NCBI GenBank assembly: GCA_910579805.1
Contig: CAJTWM010000005.1
Span: 91,894 to 155,893 of the forward strand
DNA from: an uncultured Lachnospiraceae bacterium
GTDB lineage: Bacteria > Bacillota > Clostridia > Lachnospirales > Lachnospiraceae
Reading direction: 5' to 3'
Length of the DNA: 64,000 nt
The stretch's first letter is position 1, and each line of letters opens with the position of its first letter. This document shows positions 62,092 to 64,000 of the stretch, piece after piece. The translations under genes were made by a program, and so were the position numbers. The notes under the pieces were generated by a model that saw only the letters and a list, made by a program, of their open reading frames with translations, was not told the DNA's origin and did no database searches.

Positions 62092-62610
62092 ATGGCAACA
62101 ACCAAAGCAACAGAAAAAACGACAGCAAAAGTTCAGTCTAAACCGGTAGATACAAAAGCTACTGAAACAAAGGCTGCTGAGAAACCGGCAGAAGTAAAGG
62201 CAGAGCAGTTGAAATTAGATGTTGCGGCAGAACCTAAGTCGACGGAGAAAGCAGTAGAAAAAGCAGCGGAGAAAGTTGCTGAAAAAGTAACGGCTGCAAA
62301 GAAGACGACAGGAACAAGAAAAACGGCTGCAAAGAAAACAACCACTGCTAAGAAGACCGTAGCGGAAAAGAAACCGGCAGCAGAAAAGAAAACAGAGAAA
62401 AAAGAAGCTGTGAAGGCTTCTGTTCATGTAGAGTTCAACGGAAAATCGATTACTAATGATGAACTTGTACAGATTGCAAAGGATATTTGGAAATATGATT
62501 TAAAGAGAAAAACGGGCGATTTCAAGAGCGTTGATATTTATGTAAAACCTGAAGAAAGTATGGCTTATTATGTAATCAACGGAGATGTAAAAGGAAACTT
62601 TTTCATTTGA
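62092..62610 (+). CDS. DUF6465 protein with Lys/Ala-rich histone-H1-like N-terminus
   Basis: The 172-residue protein consists of a low-complexity N-terminal two thirds rich in Lys, Ala, Thr and Glu, with AAKKTTTAKKT-type repeats like those of histone H1 or HU tails, and a compact C-terminal domain (about residues 108-172; VHVEFNGKSITNDELVQIAK, DIYVKPEESMAYYVINGD). I recognise this C-terminal part as DUF6465, common in Lachnospiraceae. The basic tail suggests binding to nucleic acid or another polyanion. Strong own promoter and terminator indicate an abundant monocistronic product. Function is unknown. Confidence 0.82.
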   Translation: MATTKATEKTTAKVQSKPVDTKATETKAAEKPAEVKAEQLKLDVAAEPKSTEKAVEKAAEKVAEKVTAAKKTTGTRKTAAKKTTTAKKTVAEKKPAAEKKTEKKEAVKASVHVEFNGKSITNDELVQIAKDIWKYDLKRKTGDFKSVDIYVKPEESMAYYVINGDVKGNFFI

Positions 62611-62649
62611 TCCGGTTTTAACATATTGATATATCCGATTTGGATAAAG

Positions 62650-62683
62650 ACCATGTTACTAAGTATTTAGTGCATGGTTTTTT
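62650..62683 (+). terminator. Intrinsic terminator after the DUF6465 gene
   Basis: ACCATG (62650-62655) pairs with CATGGT (62673-62678), with an inner ACTAA/TTAGT helix, followed by six T. Confidence 0.85.
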
Positions 62684-62750
62684 ATTGTATATTTATTATT
62701 ATGATTTCATCATTAAAAATATATTTTGGGGACATAAATCTATAGAAAAG

Positions 62751-62782
62751 ATTTATTATAGAAGAAATTTATTATAGAAGAA
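62751..62782. repeat. Perfect 16-bp tandem duplication
   Basis: The unit ATTTATTATAGAAGAA occurs twice in a row at 62751-62766 and 62767-62782 in the AT-rich leader of the next gene. The first copy is preceded by a partial match (TATAGAAAAG). This is probably replication slippage. Confidence 0.9.
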
Positions 62783-62840
62783 ATACCGGACATTTTTTGC
62801 ATAATATAATATATACTATTTTGACGAAAAGGGAAAAAAT

Positions 62841-63326
62841 ATGGATATGATAGTTCCGGAATTTGTTCCGGTTACAGGTATGGTACAGGAGATCACCAGT
62901 ATGCGTGACTGCTGCTCGATCATGGTCAGTGTGCTTGTTTCCGATAAGGAAACGATCAATCTGGTCATAGACAAAGATACGGTCGTGGTTGATAACCGCA
63001 GGATAAGGAGAGGGATGCGGATCCGCGGATTCTATGACGCGTCCCGTCCGGTCATATTGATCTATCCTCCTCAGTATCAGGCTGTTGCGGTTACCGTGCT
63101 GACCGGAGAAAATGAAGACGTAACGCTTGCCTATTTTGACAGGCATCTCATTGCCAGCGATAACTTCCTCCAATTAAACATAGGAAGAAGTACAATGGTT
63201 GAGACGGCGAACGGCCAAATATACAGATGCGATCCTGCCAATCATATACTGCTTGTTTTTTACAGTGTGACGACAAGAAGCATTCCGCCGCAGACGACGC
63301 CGGAACGGGTGATCGTACTTTGCTGA
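62841..63326 (+). CDS. Conserved-looking protein of unknown function (161 aa)
   Basis: The frame starts at ATG 62841 after AAAGGGA and is followed by a clear hairpin, which supports it as a real gene. The product is soluble, without signal peptide. Residues about 10-85 alternate short beta strands with turns (VPVTGMVQEI, CSIMVSVLVSD, INLVIDKDTVVVD, GMRIRGFYDASRPVILIYPPQYQAV), which suggests an OB-like or other small beta barrel. The second half is also beta-rich. I do not recognise the family and cannot assign a function. Confidence 0.7.
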   Translation: MDMIVPEFVPVTGMVQEITSMRDCCSIMVSVLVSDKETINLVIDKDTVVVDNRRIRRGMRIRGFYDASRPVILIYPPQYQAVAVTVLTGENEDVTLAYFDRHLIASDNFLQLNIGRSTMVETANGQIYRCDPANHILLVFYSVTTRSIPPQTTPERVIVLC

Positions 63327-63368
63327 CGGTAGATCCGGGCGGAGATTTGAATTTTTATTTTGTGGAAA

Positions 63369-63404
63369 GGAAGGGGAAATCGGGAAATGTTGATTTTCCC
63401 TTCC
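63369..63404. terminator. Terminator hairpin after the 161-aa protein gene
   Basis: GGAAGGGGAAATC (63369-63381) pairs with GATTTTCCCTTCC (63392-63404) with one G-U pair and a 10-base loop. It may also end transcription arriving from the minus-strand remnant. Confidence 0.75.
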
Positions 63405-63420
63405 TGGGTTATTAAATAAG

Positions 63421-63812
63421 AATACCCTGATAGAATTACTCTTATTGTGGAACATATAATCAATAACCGCTTCACTTGCATAGCCTTGATTCCACCAATG
63501 ACTACCAATCTTATAACCCAATTCGCCTTTAAAATCATATTCTGAGGTTATAGTGATACCAATTGAACCAATCATTTCACTATTTTTTAGATATATTCCC
63601 CAGTAATAAGTAAAATCATACTGATAGTTATTAATCCATTGCTGAATCATGCTCTTTGTATCATCAATCGTTTTATGTGCATCTCACCGTAAAAAATGTG
63701 TAACTTTATCATCACCTGTCCAATTACGAAACATCATTTCCGCGTCGGTAAGCTAAAGTCTCCGCAATACCAATTGTGCAGTTTCAATTGTTTTTGTTCC
63801 TACATGTTTCAA
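63421..63812 (-). pseudogene. GNAT-family N-acetyltransferase, decayed and truncated
   Basis: On the minus strand a RimJ/RimL-type acetyltransferase can be followed from a TTG at 63812 (GGGGGAG upstream): GTKTIETAQLVLRRL, then TDAEMMFRNWTGDDKVTHFLR, DAHKTIDDTKSMIQQWINN, YWGIYLKNSEMIGSIGI, and the acetyl-CoA region NQGYASEAVIDYMF. The frame is broken by TAG at 63755-63753 and by TGA at 63686-63684 (where a Trp is usual), and similarity stops near 63421, leaving out the last third of the protein. An internal ATG at 63650 could still start a fragment, but it lacks both ends. Confidence 0.85.
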
Positions 63813-63866
63813 GTGTGTCTCCCCCTTGCAAAACAAAAAGCCATTTCACTTTTGGATAGGCCCAAA

Positions 63867-64000
63867 TCATTCCATTTTGTCTTTTTCCGTGATTTTTCTA
63901 ATGACCCTGCATGGATTACCTACGGCAAGACTATGTGGTGGAATATCTCTTGTCACAACACTGCCAGCTCCAATAACAGCCCCTTCACCGATTGTTACAC
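63867..64000 (-). CDS. Hexapeptide-repeat sugar O-acetyltransferase (Maa/LacA type), C-terminal part
   Basis: The minus strand from the window edge to TGA at 63869-63867 encodes 43 residues: VTIGEGAVIGAGSVVTRDIP, then PHSLAVGNPCRVIRKITEKD. This left-handed parallel beta-helix ending and the GNPCRVIRKI signature are typical of maltose or galactoside acetyltransferases. Most of the gene lies beyond the window. The acetyltransferase pseudogene follows it in the same direction after 54 bases. Confidence 0.85.
   Translation of the reverse strand, partial: VTIGEGAVIGAGSVVTRDIPPHSLAVGNPCRVIRKITEKDKME

Noticed and set aside
63174..63650. 158-residue minus-strand open frame considered as a gene
   Set aside because: Only its first 75 or so residues are acetyltransferase; the rest is antisense to the gene at 62841-63326. 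It is a fragment of the pseudogene.
1..64000. Search by eye for tRNA, rRNA, insertion sequences, integrases and phage genes
   Set aside because: No transposase, integrase, conserved rRNA stretch or tRNA cloverleaf was recognised; a computed scan (tRNAscan-SE, ISfinder) would be needed to exclude small remnants.

Overview
The window looks like a chromosomal segment of a gut Lachnospiraceae-type Clostridium relative (Firmicutes). The evidence is the purine-rich Shine-Dalgarno sites, lipoprotein sugar-binding proteins without their own ATPases, an Amt-PII fusion, family matches typical of that group (DUF6465, DUF5696, YesL, YIP1) and a complete phosphorolytic beta-mannan pathway like that of Roseburia and Ruminococcus albus. 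No rRNA, tRNA, CRISPR array, phage or insertion sequence was seen. Only the two ends carry partial genes; one small pseudogene lies near the right end.

Region 1 (1-8.2 kb) is a lacto-N-biose/galacto-N-biose module: a divergent AraC regulator, a lipoprotein-permease-permease importer, a 54-residue membrane protein, a GH112 phosphorylase and an N-acetylhexosamine kinase. Region 2 (8.2-15.3 kb) is housekeeping: an ammonium transporter fused to a PII domain behind a two-hairpin leader ending in a terminator, a CapA-like lipoprotein, and a three-gene glycerol-3-phosphate dehydrogenase-like redox operon.

Region 3 (15.3-51.6 kb) is a very large mannan/glucomannan utilisation locus. It encodes a GH36 alpha-galactosidase, two related LacI regulators and an AraC regulator, one conventional importer, a mannobiose (cellobiose-type) 2-epimerase, two GH130 phosphorylases, a secreted CBM-GH26 mannanase, an SGNH acetylesterase, a chemoreceptor, and one open reading frame that joins a GH1 beta-glucosidase to mannose-6-phosphate isomerase. 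Inferred flow: mannanase cuts mannan at the surface; oligomers are imported, deacetylated and degalactosylated; GH130_2 shortens them to mannobiose; the epimerase makes mannosylglucose; GH130_1 splits it to mannose-1-phosphate and glucose; the isomerase domain feeds mannose-6-phosphate into glycolysis. Inside this locus (27.9-43.4 kb) lies the most unusual object: an 11-gene co-directional block with two permease pairs, two solute-binding proteins (one carrying two carbohydrate-binding-like modules), a membrane-anchored NHL propeller, YesL and YIP1 membrane proteins, a DUF5696 protein and a lipoprotein with three near-identical domains of about 125 residues. I read it as a multi-component glycan capture and uptake system of undefined mechanism.

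Region 4 (51.6-64 kb) holds an MMPL/RND exporter overlapping a giant GLUG-repeat surface protein, an aminotransferase, a patatin-like hydrolase, UppP, a Lys/Ala-rich DUF6465 protein, an unknown 161-residue protein, a decayed acetyltransferase and the end of a hexapeptide-repeat acetyltransferase.

Two copies of an 83-bp element sit directly in front of start codons 22 kb apart (AraC gene at 1-777 and the epimerase gene at 23455). Each can fold so that a CTCCC stretch pairs with the GGGAG ribosome-binding site, which suggests a dispersed translational control element.
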